From positions 1 to 64,000 of IMG/VR virus record IMGVR_UViG_3300030110_004304: a stretch of DNA of 64,000 nucleotides; one strand, written 5' to 3'. The DNA comes from a virus. Numbering within the stretch: position 1 is the first letter of the stretch; each line of letters begins with the position of its first letter. Positions 24,917 through 35,400 of this stretch are shown in pieces. A program made the translations under genes and the position numbers. Below the pieces are notes generated by a model. It did not search any database and was not told the origin of the DNA. It saw only the letters and a program-made list of their open reading frames with translations.

Positions 24917-25627
24917 ATGCTGCCACTTATAGACTTACATAGCCAACTAGACGAAGCGTTAAACGTTAACTCAATAGATTCTGAATTTAGCGATCTTTTT
25001 TACACAGATCTTATAAACGAACAGAGAGCATTGTTTCTTCGTAACGAGTACAACAAATCTAGAACAATAGATCCAAATATCCAACAAGAGATACCTTGTT
25101 TAGAAATGGAACTTGTTGATCCTCAGACATGTTGTGACTTAGATATATCTTTAGATTGTAAAGTATTAAGAAGCAAAAAAACTATACCTAACACGGTAGA
25201 ATTATTTTTTAGAAAAGCCATTACAGCAATTGGCCCAGTAGATATTACCAAGAAGAGATATACTGTTATAGACTACAATAGAGTGCCATATGCAGGAAAT
25301 GGAAGAACAACTTCCAAAGCAGTATATGCTTTTCTATATGCTGATTACGTATATATAATTAGTAAAAACCCTACAATAAACTTAGTAGACAAAATAACTG
25401 TTAGAGGAGTTTTTGAAGATCCTAGTAAATTAGGAGAATTTGTAGATTGCTCAAACAAACCTTGTTGGAGCCCGTATGATATATATCCTCTTAATCAGTG
25501 GACATGGGCGTATATAAAACCACAAATACTCCAACAACTGATGCAAAAACAAGCTATACCGCAGGATAATGAAAATGATTCTAAAGATAATAAAACAGGG
25601 GGAATGACTAGTGGAGCAGCAAAGTAA
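24917..25627 (+). CDS. Crass-like tail connector/ring protein candidate, 236 aa
   Basis: Helical N-terminus (DLFYTDLINEQRALFLRNEY) followed by a mixed alpha/beta body with recognisable crAss-like stretches (RYTVIDYNRVPYAGNGRTTS, VYAFLYADYVYIISKN) and a C-terminal helix plus disordered acidic tail. Several Cys are present (CLEME, CCDLD). Together with the next genes it lies where crAss-like phages encode the ring proteins joining portal and muzzle, so I infer a ring or tail-tube role. No enzyme motif is seen. The last 17 bases overlap the next gene. Confidence 0.5.
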   Translation: MLPLIDLHSQLDEALNVNSIDSEFSDLFYTDLINEQRALFLRNEYNKSRTIDPNIQQEIPCLEMELVDPQTCCDLDISLDCKVLRSKKTIPNTVELFFRKAITAIGPVDITKKRYTVIDYNRVPYAGNGRTTSKAVYAFLYADYVYIISKNPTINLVDKITVRGVFEDPSKLGEFVDCSNKPCWSPYDIYPLNQWTWAYIKPQILQQLMQKQAIPQDNENDSKDNKTGGMTSGAAK

Positions 25628-26168
25628 TACATATTTAAAAAGAGGAAAAGGGAAGAGTAATGGTAATATTATTAAAAGACACTTTTTTAGCTACTATAAT
25701 AAGCATAGTAAACTTAAAAAAGTATCTAGAAAAGCATATGATAATTTTTTAAAAGAATTATTAGAAGCTTATAGTAATGCTATAGTAAAAGATAATATGA
25801 GTCTTAAAGTAGGCAGCTTAGGCTATATTAGAATAAAAGCTACTAAAGGTAAGTTTTTTAATAAAGAAGGAAAACTAGCAAAGTCATTAAAACCTAACTG
25901 GCCTGCAACCTTCGAATACTGGCATAAGAAGTGGCCAGACTTAACAAGAGACGAGATAGTAGCTCTAAAAGATAAAGGAATTAAAAAGAAAGTAGTTTAC
26001 TTTCAAAACGAACATACTAATAGAGAGTATTATGAACATTACTGGGATACTAGTACTACAATGGTTAAATTTCATAGGTTCTATGAATTTACACCATCGA
26101 GACAATACTCTAGATTAATAGCAAAAATTGTAAAAGACCCTAATAGAAAAACATATTATTATGGATGA
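25611..26168 (+). CDS. HU/IHF-like ring protein candidate, 185 aa (GTG start)
   Basis: Residues about 35-75 read as a helix (YDNFLKELLEAYSNAIV) then SLKVGSLGYIRIKATK, which resembles the helix-to-saddle strand of HU/IHF (G-x-x-G-x-(F/I)). IHF-like proteins are reported at this locus in crAss-like phages. The rest is basic and Trp/Tyr-rich (WPATFEYWHKKWPDLTRDEI). An in-frame TGA at 25605 leaves GTG 25611 as the only reasonable start, preceded by GGGGG at 25598-25602, one of few Shine-Dalgarno-like sites here. It probably forms part of the tail ring stack. Confidence 0.5.
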   Translation: MEQQSNTYLKRGKGKSNGNIIKRHFFSYYNKHSKLKKVSRKAYDNFLKELLEAYSNAIVKDNMSLKVGSLGYIRIKATKGKFFNKEGKLAKSLKPNWPATFEYWHKKWPDLTRDEIVALKDKGIKKKVVYFQNEHTNREYYEHYWDTSTTMVKFHRFYEFTPSRQYSRLIAKIVKDPNRKTYYYG

Positions 26169-26409
26169 ATTAATAGAAGAAACAGGAAGTGCAGGAGAAA
26201 CTACCTGGACTAAAGAAGTTAAGTTAGATGACGGAGGATATATCCGTACTAAAGTAGAAGAAGTTAGTAATGGCTTTCTAAAATGCGTAGACAAAAACAC
26301 GAAAGAAGGAGATAAGTGGACATTTGAAACTGTTAAATCTATACATTCTGATAATCCTCTAAAAGAAAAATCTTTAGTGGAGAAATTAGCAGAAGCCCTA
26401 AAAGAATAA
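26161..26409 (+). CDS. Small acidic protein between ring genes, 82 aa
   Basis: A soluble, acidic protein with a beta-type N-terminal two-thirds (TTWTKEVKLDDGGYIRTKVE, NGFLKCVDKNT) and a final helix (LVEKLAEALKE). It overlaps the previous gene by 8 bases (ATGGATGA). No family recognised. A structural or assembly-factor role in the tail is inferred from position alone. Confidence 0.45.
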   Translation: MDELIEETGSAGETTWTKEVKLDDGGYIRTKVEEVSNGFLKCVDKNTKEGDKWTFETVKSIHSDNPLKEKSLVEKLAEALKE

Positions 26410-26413
26410 AACA

Positions 26414-27550
26414 ATGCAATCAGGAAATACAGTATCTTATAAAAATGTAGTAGATAAAGTATTCAGAGATTTTGGATTCAATTATGATATAAATGATGAA
26501 GAAGTTTTAGAATGGCTAGCTGAATTTATGGCCCATACTATGGCTGGGGTAGTAATGGAAGCTAAAATCAACTACACAAATGTAGTAGATGGAAGAGCGG
26601 ATCTTCCTGCAGACTTACATAGAATAAAACAAGTAGCCCAACTATCCGGCGTTAGTAGCTTAGAAGAGGCAGAGTGTGGAAAAGGTACTATAATTCCTAT
26701 GAGGTGGTCTACAGATAACTTTCACAAAAGATATCATTTAGATAACAGAGACTACACTAGTGAGTCTTTAAATACTTATAATCTAGGACAAGGTTACATC
26801 TTCCCTTCTTTTGATTGTGGAATGCTAGCTATTTCATACGAAGCAATTCCGACAGATGATTGTGGATATCCTACAATACCAGCAGAACAACAATGGTTAG
26901 AAGCAGGTACGTGGTACATAGCTCATAAAATTGCTAGAAAACTTTGGATACGTAATGAGATTACTGCTGATAAATTCCAATTAATAGAAAGAGATAGAGA
27001 TTGGTACTTTACTCAAGCAGTAAACTTTGCTAGAATGACTAACGGAGTAGATGAGGCAGAATCTCTGAAAAATCAACAGGTAATTACTATTCCTAAGATT
27101 CAGGATCATGCATCATTCTTTGCTAATATGCAAATACCAGAACAGCGTAAATTTAGATTAAAAGCTAACGGTTCTATAGTAAACCAACCTAATGAAGTAG
27201 GTATACAAAGCAGCAGTAACTTAGCTTCTAACAATCCTAATGTTTTACCGGTATTAAGCCAATACGCCGTGTCAGCAATAGCAGCAACTACAGCTACTTT
27301 TAACAGTGAGCTCCAATCTTACGGATCAACTGCTATTTCTAATCATGGACATTGTTGGTCTACTACTTCTTTTCCAAGTATAGGAACTCCAGGAGTTATT
27401 GTAGATTCTAAAGGAACAGTTGCAGCCCCATTGGCGTATTCAACTAATGCTACCGGCCTAACACCTGCTACTACATATTACGTACGAGCTTTTGCAACTA
27501 CAGCAACAGGTACAGTATACAGTAATCAAATTACCTTTAATACTTTATAA
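26414..27550 (+). CDS. Head-tail adaptor/ring protein with C-terminal FN3-like domain
   Basis: The N-terminal 90 residues (YKNVVDKVFRDFGFNYDIND, ADLPADLHRIKQVAQLSG) resemble podovirus adaptor proteins of the P22 gp4/T7 gp11 kind, with a helix bundle followed by the 'LP-x-D' segment. The middle is beta plus helices (YIAHKIARKLWIRNEITADK). From about residue 277 to the end is a separate domain whose pattern (TFNSELQSYGSTAISNHGHC, then TTYYVRAFATTATGTVYSN) fits the FN3-like modules common in Bacteroidota surface proteins. So the ring carries an exposed accessory domain, perhaps for glycan contact. It directly precedes the muzzle gene. Confidence 0.6.
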   Translation: MQSGNTVSYKNVVDKVFRDFGFNYDINDEEVLEWLAEFMAHTMAGVVMEAKINYTNVVDGRADLPADLHRIKQVAQLSGVSSLEEAECGKGTIIPMRWSTDNFHKRYHLDNRDYTSESLNTYNLGQGYIFPSFDCGMLAISYEAIPTDDCGYPTIPAEQQWLEAGTWYIAHKIARKLWIRNEITADKFQLIERDRDWYFTQAVNFARMTNGVDEAESLKNQQVITIPKIQDHASFFANMQIPEQRKFRLKANGSIVNQPNEVGIQSSSNLASNNPNVLPVLSQYAVSAIAATTATFNSELQSYGSTAISNHGHCWSTTSFPSIGTPGVIVDSKGTVAAPLAYSTNATGLTPATTYYVRAFATTATGTVYSNQITFNTL

Positions 27551-27559
27551 CTATAGTAT

Positions 27560-30500
27560 ATGGCAATGAAAAAACATAATAACACTTATGGTAAAGGCCT
27601 AAATGTTGATACCGCTTTTGATAGCATGCCTGCCAATATGTATATCGATGCTATGGATGTTAGAATAACAACTGCAGACGGAGAAAGCACAGGGGCTATA
27701 ACTAATCTTCAAGGTAACGAAGAAGCTTTTAAAATAAACCAAGCCGGTGCAACAGGATTAAAAGAAATAATAGGAGTAGGATTTATTAGAAATATTATAA
27801 TTCTTTTCTGTGCAGATGATACTGGGACTAATGGTTGGATGTATTATGTAACTTATGACGAACAAACTAGAAAAATAACTAGTGGAGCTCAGGCTCCTCT
27901 TTTGTATGATGGTGATGGAAACCCTAACTTATTAGGTTTCAGCAAAGACTGGCCAATAGAAGCCCAAGGAAGATATGAATCTGATTGCGTACAAAGAATA
28001 TATTGGACAGATTATAACAACTCACTAAGAAGTTTATTAATTGAAGATTTTACAAGTATTCCAGCTGGAGGATTATCATTAGACATTAGTGTAATTGATA
28101 TATTTCCTGAAGTAACATACACACAGCCAATATTAACTAATGTTGCTTTTGGGGGAACACTTCTTGCAGGAGAGTACCAATTTGCATATAGACTAATTAC
28201 AGAAGACGGTAAACAAACTTTAATATCTCCTCCTGGAAACCTAATACATCTAACAAGCGACTCAGAAGCTACTAGTACTAGTAGACGATATATGGGAGAT
28301 CCCAAAGGTACTAATACTAATAAAAGTTTAGAAATTACAATAGACACAAGTGATTATGTAAATAAATTTGAAAGAATAGAATTAATATCAGTATTCTTTG
28401 AAGAATATGGGGGCACTCCTTTAGTACAATCTGTCGAAACTCAAGGAATAGGAGTATTAACTGAAATAAATTTTATTTATACAGGCCAAGAAAACACAAT
28501 AGTAGATTTACCTTTAGCAGAGTTTGCTATTAAAGTATATCCTTTTAGCACCTGCAAAACAATGGTCCCTAAAGATAACTCTTTAGTTGTTGCTAATATA
28601 AAACAAACTAAGTTTGATATAAACGAATTATTAGAACCAGGAGAGACTTTAGATTTAATGACAAAAAGATATAATAGTAGTAGTGAGTTACCTTTTACAG
28701 ACGGACTAGTTAATCCGCTGGCACTTGTGCCAGGTACTCTTTACGAAGAAAAAGATGAAGTATTTAATCTTCCTTATAATCTAGATCAACATTGGGAAGG
28801 ACCTTGGCACGAAGAACAACAATTTAAATATCAAGCTGATGGTTCTACTATGGGGGGACAATCTTTAGACGATGGTGTGAATCCTTCTAATCTATCCTAT
28901 AAGTTTGCCCTAAGTCTTGATATAATAGATGACAGTAGTCAACCAGGTTTAGCAGAATTAACCAATACCTTTCCAAATGAGATTATTAATCTAAATGATG
29001 GTTATACGTACACTAATAAAAGTTTTCGCTCTAAAGCATCTCCCTACAAAAGTGGATTAACCAGAGGCTATAAAAGAGGAGAAGTTTATCGTTTTGGTGT
29101 AGTATTTTATAATAAAAAAGGAGAGTCTTCTTATGTAGAATATATTGGTGATATTAAGATGCCTGATATTTCAGAAGAAGCAGGCTATACAACAGTGACC
29201 GTTCCTGGTCCTGGAGCTAAAGACTTTTTTCCTATATCTTCAGCTGCATCTAGTGGTGCTACAGTTCCAAACGATTATACTTATGGTCATGATTTAGGAT
29301 TAAAAATAGATTTAGATTTTACATCTTGTCCTAGTATATTAGACAAAATAACTTCTTTCCAAATAGTAAGATGTAAAAGAACAGATGTTGATAAAAGAAG
29401 ACCCGCTTCTGGTATAATTAAATCATATCATTTTCCAGATATAGGTTCAAACCCACATTACGATCCTGATCCAGAAGATAGAGAAGGTTATGAATGGGAC
29501 AGTCCCGATGGAAATATTTTACATTTATATTGGACAAAACCCACTGGCTTTATGCCATCTGAGAGTGGAAAACCTTTTGCTGGTAGTTGGTATTCTTTTA
29601 ATAATAATTGGAACACATATCGAAGATTTTCAGCTGATGAAAACTATAGTCCAATATATGGAGATTTCTTAGCTTTCTACAGTCCTGAAGTATCTTATAA
29701 TTTTAACAGACAAAATCTTGAAGGAGCTGGAAAAGCACTTTTAATTACAGGTTCATATGCTGACTACGGCCTTATTTGGCAAGGTGCATCATCTACTACT
29801 AGATATTATACTAGTACTCTACATGATGAAATTTATGGAACTAATCAAAATAATCAAGAATTAGGATGTGACATATGGGAACAATATTTTAAAGTACGAA
29901 CAACTAATAGAATAGATAGAGAAACCGTAGCTGAACAACCAGATGGTACTCTAGATACTGTATATGATGGAGGAGCAGGTTATCCAATATCATATAGAGG
30001 AATAGAATATGTAAGACAATTTAACAATGCTGGCGTATTCACAGATTTTGAAAAGGCTCAAGAAGATGTTGAACGAGGAGATAGAATGAGTAAAATTATA
30101 AAAACGTATGGTCCTCTAGTTTCGAGCCCTCCTACTCCTACTTCTTTTTATATAAGACCTGTTTATGTTTTTGTAGGAAATGAAGGAGCTGTTGGAACAG
30201 ATGATCCTGATGATTGTCCTTGTGCAGTATCTCAACCAGGTCGTAGTCTTGGTGGTAATAATTGTGGATATGGAGGAATAGGAAGAGGATCAGTCTGCTT
30301 AACAGTGAATACTACTAATATATTTACCAATCCTTATACAAGTAATCCCGTTGTTGTTGGATCAACTGGAGTTGCTTTTCCTACAACTCCTACTAATGCT
30401 GTTGCTGGATCAGTAACCGATCCATGTTTTGGAGGTCCTAGCACATGGACAGGTAGTTTTGGTTATGTTTGGCCAGAGTTTCCTGATCAAAATTTTATCC

Positions 30501-32428
30501 CCAGTCCTTCAGGCAATGATTTTTTAAACAACATTATGAATACTCCAGTAGTAGACGTTATGTTGTTTAAGCAAGAAATTTACGGAGGATATACTAACTC
30601 TGCTTTACAGAATAATATATTTGTTCCCTGTTCGCCTGTAGTTACAACAGCACCTGTAATATCTAATTTAGAAGTTTACGGAGGAGATACTTTTATAGGA
30701 ATGTATAGTATGCAAACAAGAAGTATGATTCTAGATGAGTATCCTTTTCCTAATGGATTTACAGCAGGTAATGATGAGTATAGATATGAAGCCAATGGAG
30801 GTTGCACGGAAGCTATTCCAGTAGAAACCCAAGTAAATTTAGACTTAGCTATGGGAGGTACTTATAAAACTAATTCACAAGCTTATTGGGTCTATTCTGG
30901 AGTTGCAGAAATAGAAGGATTCCTTAGACAAGAAGTAGGTAATTTATCTGATTCAGGGGGTAGTGGTACTTGGGCTAAAGTAAACGATGCGTATAACAAT
31001 GCTTATAATCAAGTATACTCAGTAGAGCCTGCAGATAATACTTTAGGATTTTTCATCAAGCCTGGAAGTGCAACTGGTTGTGGAATAAATGATATTAGAG
31101 CATTCTTATCGGATGTTAAGATAAACGAAGAAGAAGTAGATTCTTGGTCTATATTTAGAGCCAATAATTATTATGATATAGAAGCTCAGTTTGGGCCCAT
31201 AAATAAAATAGAAAATTGGAGAGACGAAGTATTCTTTTTCCAAGATACTGGCGTAGGAAAGTATAGTATAAACCCAAGAGCAGTAACAACAACAGAAGAT
31301 GGTATACCTACGCAATTAGGTTCTGGACAAGGATTCCAACATCACCAATATCTAAGTACTGAAAACGGATCTATACATCAGTGGGCAGTAAAAGCTACAG
31401 ATACTGGAATATACTACTTCGATGCTATGAATAAAAAGATATTCAGAATAGGTGGCCAAGGAAACGAGCCTCTTTCAACTATGAAAGGTATGCACGGTTT
31501 CTTAGCTAATTTTAATGGAACAGTATTAAGAAGAAAAGAAACTGATCAAGCTATAAGTTTAGGAGGAGATAATCCAATACAGAATAGAGGCGTTGTATTT
31601 TCTAGAGACCAACAAAACGATGAAGTACTAATGACTTTCTTAGGAATGTATAAAGTAGTAGGATTAACTAATAACATTAACTATGAAGCAGGTACTATTG
31701 TACAAATAACTCCTGGTGGCGGAGGAACAATACAATATTGGATAGTGTATGAAAGCTACACAAGTGATCCCGCTGCTTCCTCTCCAGCACTACAAGCAGA
31801 ACTATCCACTAAAGCTAGTTGGGTAGATACAGATACTAGAGAAGGTAGGTTATTATATAGTATCTTACAAAAAGGAGATGGAGGAAAAAGTACTTTAGTA
31901 TTTGATGAGGTTGCCCAAGCATTCTCTTCATTCTATTCTTCTACTCCAGGACTTTATATAGAAAATAGCAATATTTTAATGAGTGCGAAAAAATCTAAAG
32001 AAGGAGATGAGTTTATAGCCTACACTCATAATAAAGGAAAGTACGGAGAGTTCTATGGAAGTATTGAAGAAAGTAGTATAAGCTTAGTTATAAATCCAGA
32101 TGCTGATATAAACAAAATACTTAGATTTATAGAATTTGGTTCTCAGGTAAAAGAAATAGGAGGAGACATAGATAGGAGTACTACTATCACTGCTTTTAGA
32201 GTAGAAAACGAGTACCAGGACACTACTAAAACTGCTTACAGCCCAAGTAATATAAAAAGAAGATTTGATAAATGGAGAGTTAAATTGCCTAGAGATCAGA
32301 AAAGTTCTTCAAAAAGAGGACGTTTAAGAAGTACTCATTTTGTTTTAACTTTGTATTTTAATAACTTAGATAACAAGGAGTTAGTACTTAATAGGATAAC
32401 TTCTCACTATGATGTACAGGTATACTAA
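27560..32428 (+). CDS. Tail muzzle / stabilisation protein, 1622 aa
   Basis: The N-terminus (NTYGKGLNVDTAFDSMPANM, YIDAMDVRITTADGESTGAI, NLQGNE) matches the pattern of podovirus tail stabilisation proteins (P22 gp10 type, 'GL-N-x-D...Y-x-D-A-x-x-x-R'). Crass-like muzzle proteins of 1000-1600 residues are known to cap the tail and gate the genome. The body is beta-rich and propeller-like. A Cys/Gly-rich insertion lies near 880-915 (DPDDCPCAVS, GGNNCGYGG). The end (NIKRRFDKWRVKLPRD, NRITSHYDVQVY) is conserved in character. It probably forms the distal tail. The gene ends seven bases before the first cargo gene. Confidence 0.72.
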   Translation: MAMKKHNNTYGKGLNVDTAFDSMPANMYIDAMDVRITTADGESTGAITNLQGNEEAFKINQAGATGLKEIIGVGFIRNIIILFCADDTGTNGWMYYVTYDEQTRKITSGAQAPLLYDGDGNPNLLGFSKDWPIEAQGRYESDCVQRIYWTDYNNSLRSLLIEDFTSIPAGGLSLDISVIDIFPEVTYTQPILTNVAFGGTLLAGEYQFAYRLITEDGKQTLISPPGNLIHLTSDSEATSTSRRYMGDPKGTNTNKSLEITIDTSDYVNKFERIELISVFFEEYGGTPLVQSVETQGIGVLTEINFIYTGQENTIVDLPLAEFAIKVYPFSTCKTMVPKDNSLVVANIKQTKFDINELLEPGETLDLMTKRYNSSSELPFTDGLVNPLALVPGTLYEEKDEVFNLPYNLDQHWEGPWHEEQQFKYQADGSTMGGQSLDDGVNPSNLSYKFALSLDIIDDSSQPGLAELTNTFPNEIINLNDGYTYTNKSFRSKASPYKSGLTRGYKRGEVYRFGVVFYNKKGESSYVEYIGDIKMPDISEEAGYTTVTVPGPGAKDFFPISSAASSGATVPNDYTYGHDLGLKIDLDFTSCPSILDKITSFQIVRCKRTDVDKRRPASGIIKSYHFPDIGSNPHYDPDPEDREGYEWDSPDGNILHLYWTKPTGFMPSESGKPFAGSWYSFNNNWNTYRRFSADENYSPIYGDFLAFYSPEVSYNFNRQNLEGAGKALLITGSYADYGLIWQGASSTTRYYTSTLHDEIYGTNQNNQELGCDIWEQYFKVRTTNRIDRETVAEQPDGTLDTVYDGGAGYPISYRGIEYVRQFNNAGVFTDFEKAQEDVERGDRMSKIIKTYGPLVSSPPTPTSFYIRPVYVFVGNEGAVGTDDPDDCPCAVSQPGRSLGGNNCGYGGIGRGSVCLTVNTTNIFTNPYTSNPVVVGSTGVAFPTTPTNAVAGSVTDPCFGGPSTWTGSFGYVWPEFPDQNFIPSPSGNDFLNNIMNTPVVDVMLFKQEIYGGYTNSALQNNIFVPCSPVVTTAPVISNLEVYGGDTFIGMYSMQTRSMILDEYPFPNGFTAGNDEYRYEANGGCTEAIPVETQVNLDLAMGGTYKTNSQAYWVYSGVAEIEGFLRQEVGNLSDSGGSGTWAKVNDAYNNAYNQVYSVEPADNTLGFFIKPGSATGCGINDIRAFLSDVKINEEEVDSWSIFRANNYYDIEAQFGPINKIENWRDEVFFFQDTGVGKYSINPRAVTTTEDGIPTQLGSGQGFQHHQYLSTENGSIHQWAVKATDTGIYYFDAMNKKIFRIGGQGNEPLSTMKGMHGFLANFNGTVLRRKETDQAISLGGDNPIQNRGVVFSRDQQNDEVLMTFLGMYKVVGLTNNINYEAGTIVQITPGGGGTIQYWIVYESYTSDPAASSPALQAELSTKASWVDTDTREGRLLYSILQKGDGGKSTLVFDEVAQAFSSFYSSTPGLYIENSNILMSAKKSKEGDEFIAYTHNKGKYGEFYGSIEESSISLVINPDADINKILRFIEFGSQVKEIGGDIDRSTTITAFRVENEYQDTTKTAYSPSNIKRRFDKWRVKLPRDQKSSSKRGRLRSTHFVLTLYFNNLDNKELVLNRITSHYDVQVY

Positions 32429-32434
32429 TTAAAA

Positions 32435-35400
32435 ATGGATAAGATAAGAAAATATAAACACGGCGGAGAGCCTCTTTCAAATACAAGGAGGATAGAACCT
32501 ACTGTGTCTTATTTGCACTATTTAAACAACCAGAATGAATTTGCATACGGAGGAGAAGTAAACCCGCCAGAAGGAGAAGATTTAGGAATGTCTAAAGAAG
32601 ATTTTATTAGAAGGGTTAAAACTGGAAAAAGTAGTATACCTACTCAAGCACTTCAGAATCAAGTAGACTTTTTAAATCACCCTTTCTATCAACAAAATGC
32701 TAGAAATGTATGGGGAGAAGATGCTAATCAAAATATAGCAAACCAAATTGATAGGATGAAGAGTGCTAAAGTAACACTAGAATCCAATTTAGGAAATGCT
32801 GCCGGAATGTTTCATCCACCTGGTATCATGAAGGGTAATGAGAGGGGTCATATAAAACTTTTAGAAAGCACTGATCCGTCTGAAAAACTTCATACTATGG
32901 AGCACGAACTAGGACATGCGTCTGATACAGGCAAAGCTTCTCATTGGTGGGATTATAATGACCCTGCTCGTACATATATAACAGATGACTTTGATAATGT
33001 AGTACAAAGGGGTGATGAAGATCCTTTAGCTAAAATGGAACCAGAATTTGGAAGTTATTATGATTTAACGCTAACTAATCCATACTATGACTCCCAAGAT
33101 CCAGATTATTTAAAAGTACCAACAGAATTTAGAACAAGATTAAACCATGTTAAAAAATTAATGGCTAATGATAATTTTAACTGGAACGAAAAATCTGCTG
33201 AAGAAATTGCTAATTACATGCAAGAAAAAAAATTAGATAATAATATAAGCGACGCAGCAAGAAGCGAGTTACAACAGTTTTCACAATACAATCGAGAAGA
33301 TGTAGATCAGTATCTGGACTATGGCGATGTTTACAGAGATTTTTTAAGTGAGGAAAATAGAAAAGGTAAAGAAGGAAAAGACTTTAGAAAACTTTGGAGA
33401 CAAGGTGTTAGAACACCAGAAGAATTTATAAATGCTCACCCGTGGTATAAAAAAATGTTTCACAAAGAAGAAATAGAACAAATACTAGAAGATAAAGATG
33501 GAGATGGTAAAGCTGATTTCGAAATTTTAGATGATTATAAAGGTAGGCAACAAAACAGAGCGTTTTTAGACAAGGTATTTAAAGAACTTGCTCAAGAAAA
33601 GAATATACCAGATAATAGTTACAGAGTAGCTAGAAACGGAGGAAAGCCTTATCCAGGACCTCCTTATTATCCTTATCACAGTGCAAATCTTAAAGTAGAT
33701 AAAAGCTACGATAAGAATCATGTACAACCTAGTGTATTTCCTAATGGTGGAGAACTAGTTACAATAGGAGATAAGACATATAATACGTCTAGTAAAGAAT
33801 ATAGAAAGTTAGTAGAATCTGGTAAAGTTAAACCGTACACTACAGATACTAAATCAGGAATAGGGGCATTTGATTATGGAAACCTTCCAGATTTTGAAGT
33901 AACAGCACCTACGCAAGAAGCTGTAGATATGGCTAAAAGTGCTTTTAATAGAAGTAAACAAGGGCAAGCTAAACAGCAAAACACACAAAATTTTCTAAAT
34001 AATAACAGATATCGTTATCCTGAAAGTGGTGCTACAAAAGGGATAGTAGAATCAATGGTAGAAGGAGTTATAGATAATCCTAATAACTTAAGTTATTATC
34101 CAGGTGCAGGAGAACTTTATGATGCAGCACATTTAGGATATAGTTTAAGACAAGGAAATTATGGAGACGCTGCTTTTGATGCAGCTGCATTTACAATTCC
34201 TTTTGTAGGAGGAGCCGCAATTAAAAAGTTTGTAAAGCCTTATTTAAAAAATGCATATAAATACAATCCTTTTGCAACAAATTTAGAATCAAAAATTGCT
34301 AAAGAAAATTTATTAGCTCGTCAAATATATGGAGATGAAGCATACGAAAACTTTTTAAAACATGGACCAGCAACTGAGTACGGTAAAAATGTACCTAGAC
34401 ATAAACAAATACATGATTGGCTAAATGCTGATGTAGAAGATGTTTCGATTATAAGCAAGGGGGGAAAGAATGAAGGTAAACTTACAGTCGCTTCTACTAT
34501 GACAGAAGATAGAAATTTTAAATATCCTTATTTTCAAAAAGGTAACTTATTCTTTGGTCCCAATGAAAGAGCATTATATAATGCTGATATGGGTAAAGGT
34601 AGAGTAATAATTCCTAAAGATGTCAATGCTAAAAGTTTTTATCCAGCAGGTGAAACAAGTTTTATCAGAAATGTTGATACTGCTCCAGAATCTGCTGTTA
34701 AAAGGTATTCAGGAGAAAAACATATATTATCACCTTTTGACAAAAATGCTTTTAATCCTAAAGCTTTTGATGTTTACGAAGAAACTCCTCATTGGTTGAT
34801 GGGCAATAGAAAAATACAAAGACATGGTGGTCCTACAGATCCTGATAAAGAGTATTTAAAAAATTGGAATAAAGCCAGACTAAAAACAGGTAGATTTAAT
34901 GACCAACTAGGATCCGGAAGAATAGAAGGGCTTAATCAAAATATTGATGAGGTCGAAAGAGTTTCGAGAGCAGAGATGTCAAAATTAATAGGAGAAAATC
35001 CAAATAGTAGAGGAATGTATTATAGAGACCCTGAAAAAGGTATGCATACATACTTTTCGGAACCTACTTTTTTACAAGAACTTACTAATTATTTTGGAGG
35101 AATGCCCCAAACAAATCTTCACGAATTAACACATGCTATGACAAAAGCAAGTAGTCATATTCCTGGAGAAGAATCTACTGGCCAAATAAAAGCAATACAA
35201 AATATACCTTTAGGAACAGGAGAATACTATGGTTCAAAATATAGTAAGATGTCGCCGGAAGGTAAATATGACGTAGGGCCTTATGGATATGATGGAGATG
35301 CTGAAGAAATTTTAGCACAACTTATGGAATATCGTAAGAATTTTAATGTAGACCCTAATAGAATTTTTACTGAAGATGACATCGAAGAAGTGATGGAAAA

